This document shows, in pieces, positions 63,310 to 64,000 of a stretch of DNA of 64,000 nt. This stretch comes from Marifrigoribacter sp047730175 (GTDB lineage: Bacteria > Bacteroidota > Bacteroidia > Flavobacteriales > Flavobacteriaceae): positions 434,001 through 498,000 of the forward strand of contig NZ_CP159833.1 of assembly GCF_047730175.1 (NCBI RefSeq), given 5' to 3'. Each line of letters opens with the position of its first letter. Positions within the stretch are counted from its first letter, which is position 1. A program made the position numbers and the translations under genes. Under the pieces are notes generated by a model. That model was given only the letters and a program-made list of their open reading frames with translations, was not told the DNA's origin and searched no databases.

Positions 63310-63951
63310 TTGGAAGATAAATACAAAATAACACATGATTCATATAATAGATTAGCAAAAGCATATGAAGAAAAATTCATGGAAAATCCTTTATACATTG
63401 ACTCATACGATGATTTTTGCCGCTTTGTAACAAAGAAGAATGCAACAATTTTTGATATCGCTTGTGGCCCAGGAAACATTTCAAAATATCTATTAAATAA
63501 ACGTCCAGATTATCAAATTTTTGGAATTGATGTAGCTCCCAATATGATTAAATTGGCTAAAAAAAATAATCCCACAGCCGAATTTCAAACCATGGATTGT
63601 AGAGATATTAATACAGTTAACAAACAATTTGATGCAGCGATATGCGGATTTGGTTTGCCTTATATTTCGAAAGAAGATGCCATTGATTTAATAGCAAATG
63701 TTTCAAAATTAATTTCGAAAGGCGGGTATCTCTATCTAAGTACCATGGAAAATGACTATGAAAAATCTGGTGTTACAAAATCAAGTTCTTCCGAAGATAT
63801 GGCATATATTTATTATCATTCTTTCGATTATTTACAATCAGCATTGAATGATAATGAACTTTCAATTGTTGACTTTTTTAGAAAAGACTATCCTGAACAA
63901 GATGGAACTAACACCATTGATTTATTTATAATTGCTCAAAAGAATTTGTAA
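63310..63951 (+). CDS. SAM-dependent class I methyltransferase
   Basis: A 213-residue protein read from a TTG start at 63310 (MEDKYKITHDSYNRLAKAYEEKF); the first ATG in frame, at 63379, would remove the conserved N-terminal helix. SAM-binding motif I is IFDIACGPGNIS, followed by IFGIDVAPNMIKLAKK and FDAAICGFGLPYIS (motif II region). Substrate unknown. A -7 box TATCTTTG lies at 63202-63209, and an 11-codon open frame (ATG at 63270) ends 5 bp before the TTG start; it might be a leader peptide or chance. Complete in the window. Confidence 0.8.
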   Translation: MEDKYKITHDSYNRLAKAYEEKFMENPLYIDSYDDFCRFVTKKNATIFDIACGPGNISKYLLNKRPDYQIFGIDVAPNMIKLAKKNNPTAEFQTMDCRDINTVNKQFDAAICGFGLPYISKEDAIDLIANVSKLISKGGYLYLSTMENDYEKSGVTKSSSSEDMAYIYYHSFDYLQSALNDNELSIVDFFRKDYPEQDGTNTIDLFIIAQKNL

Positions 63952-64000
63952 TTTGAATCAAAAAACTTTTGTAAATTGAACAAAAATCAATCATCCGATT

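Overview
The window is AT-rich chromosomal DNA from a member of the Bacteroidota, most likely a marine Flavobacteriaceae species; I cannot name the genus. Evidence: several secreted proteins with type IX secretion (T9SS) C-terminal sorting domains, a Y_Y_Y/LuxR membrane regulator of the SusR type, FecI/FecR/TonB-receptor signalling, lipoprotein glycosidases, and promoters with the Bacteroidota -7 box TAnnTTTG. No rRNA, tRNA, CRISPR array or insertion sequence was seen.

Left third (about 1-29 kb, nearly all on the minus strand): a compact beta-1,3-glucan (laminarin-type) utilisation locus followed by a glycolysis operon. In transcription order: a membrane one-component regulator (26108-28933); an eight-gene operon encoding a clan GH-A glycosidase fused to a beta-barrel-like domain, a surface glycan-binding lipoprotein, a GH16 lipoprotein, a cytoplasmic GH149-type beta-1,3-glucan phosphorylase, a GH17 lipoprotein, a GH30 lipoprotein, an MFS transporter fused to a GH17 domain, and a cytoplasmic GH17; then two T9SS-exported proteins, one built from tandem 159-residue modules; then pfkA, gap, a BadF-type sugar kinase and pgi. 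No SusC/SusD pair is present. The gene set suggests surface cleavage, transport of intact oligosaccharides and cytoplasmic phosphorolysis, with glucose-1-phosphate entering glycolysis. The operon and the two T9SS genes share one 20-bp promoter element (TGTATGTTTTTTGTAGCGGT) with almost constant spacing to the -7 box. A GH17-promoter-T9SS gene-terminator cassette has been duplicated; in one copy the GH17 survives only as a decayed fragment at 5188-5470.

Middle (29-46 kb): housekeeping genes (dsbD, tilS, pabB, lpd, an FAD oxidoreductase, a CPBP protease-like membrane protein, an Lrp regulator divergent from a methionine gamma-lyase-type enzyme, an NhaC-type antiporter) with two further T9SS-secreted proteins.

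Right third (46-64 kb): three peroxide-removing enzymes (2-Cys peroxiredoxin, KatG, Tpx); a FecI-FecR-TonB receptor operon divergent from an acidic lipoprotein with six Kazal-like repeats; then a plus-strand envelope/housekeeping run: dgkA, ftsK, a LolA-like carrier, an LptF/G permease and ribBA with a degenerate GTP cyclohydrolase II domain; finally a DegT-family aminotransferase and a small methyltransferase.
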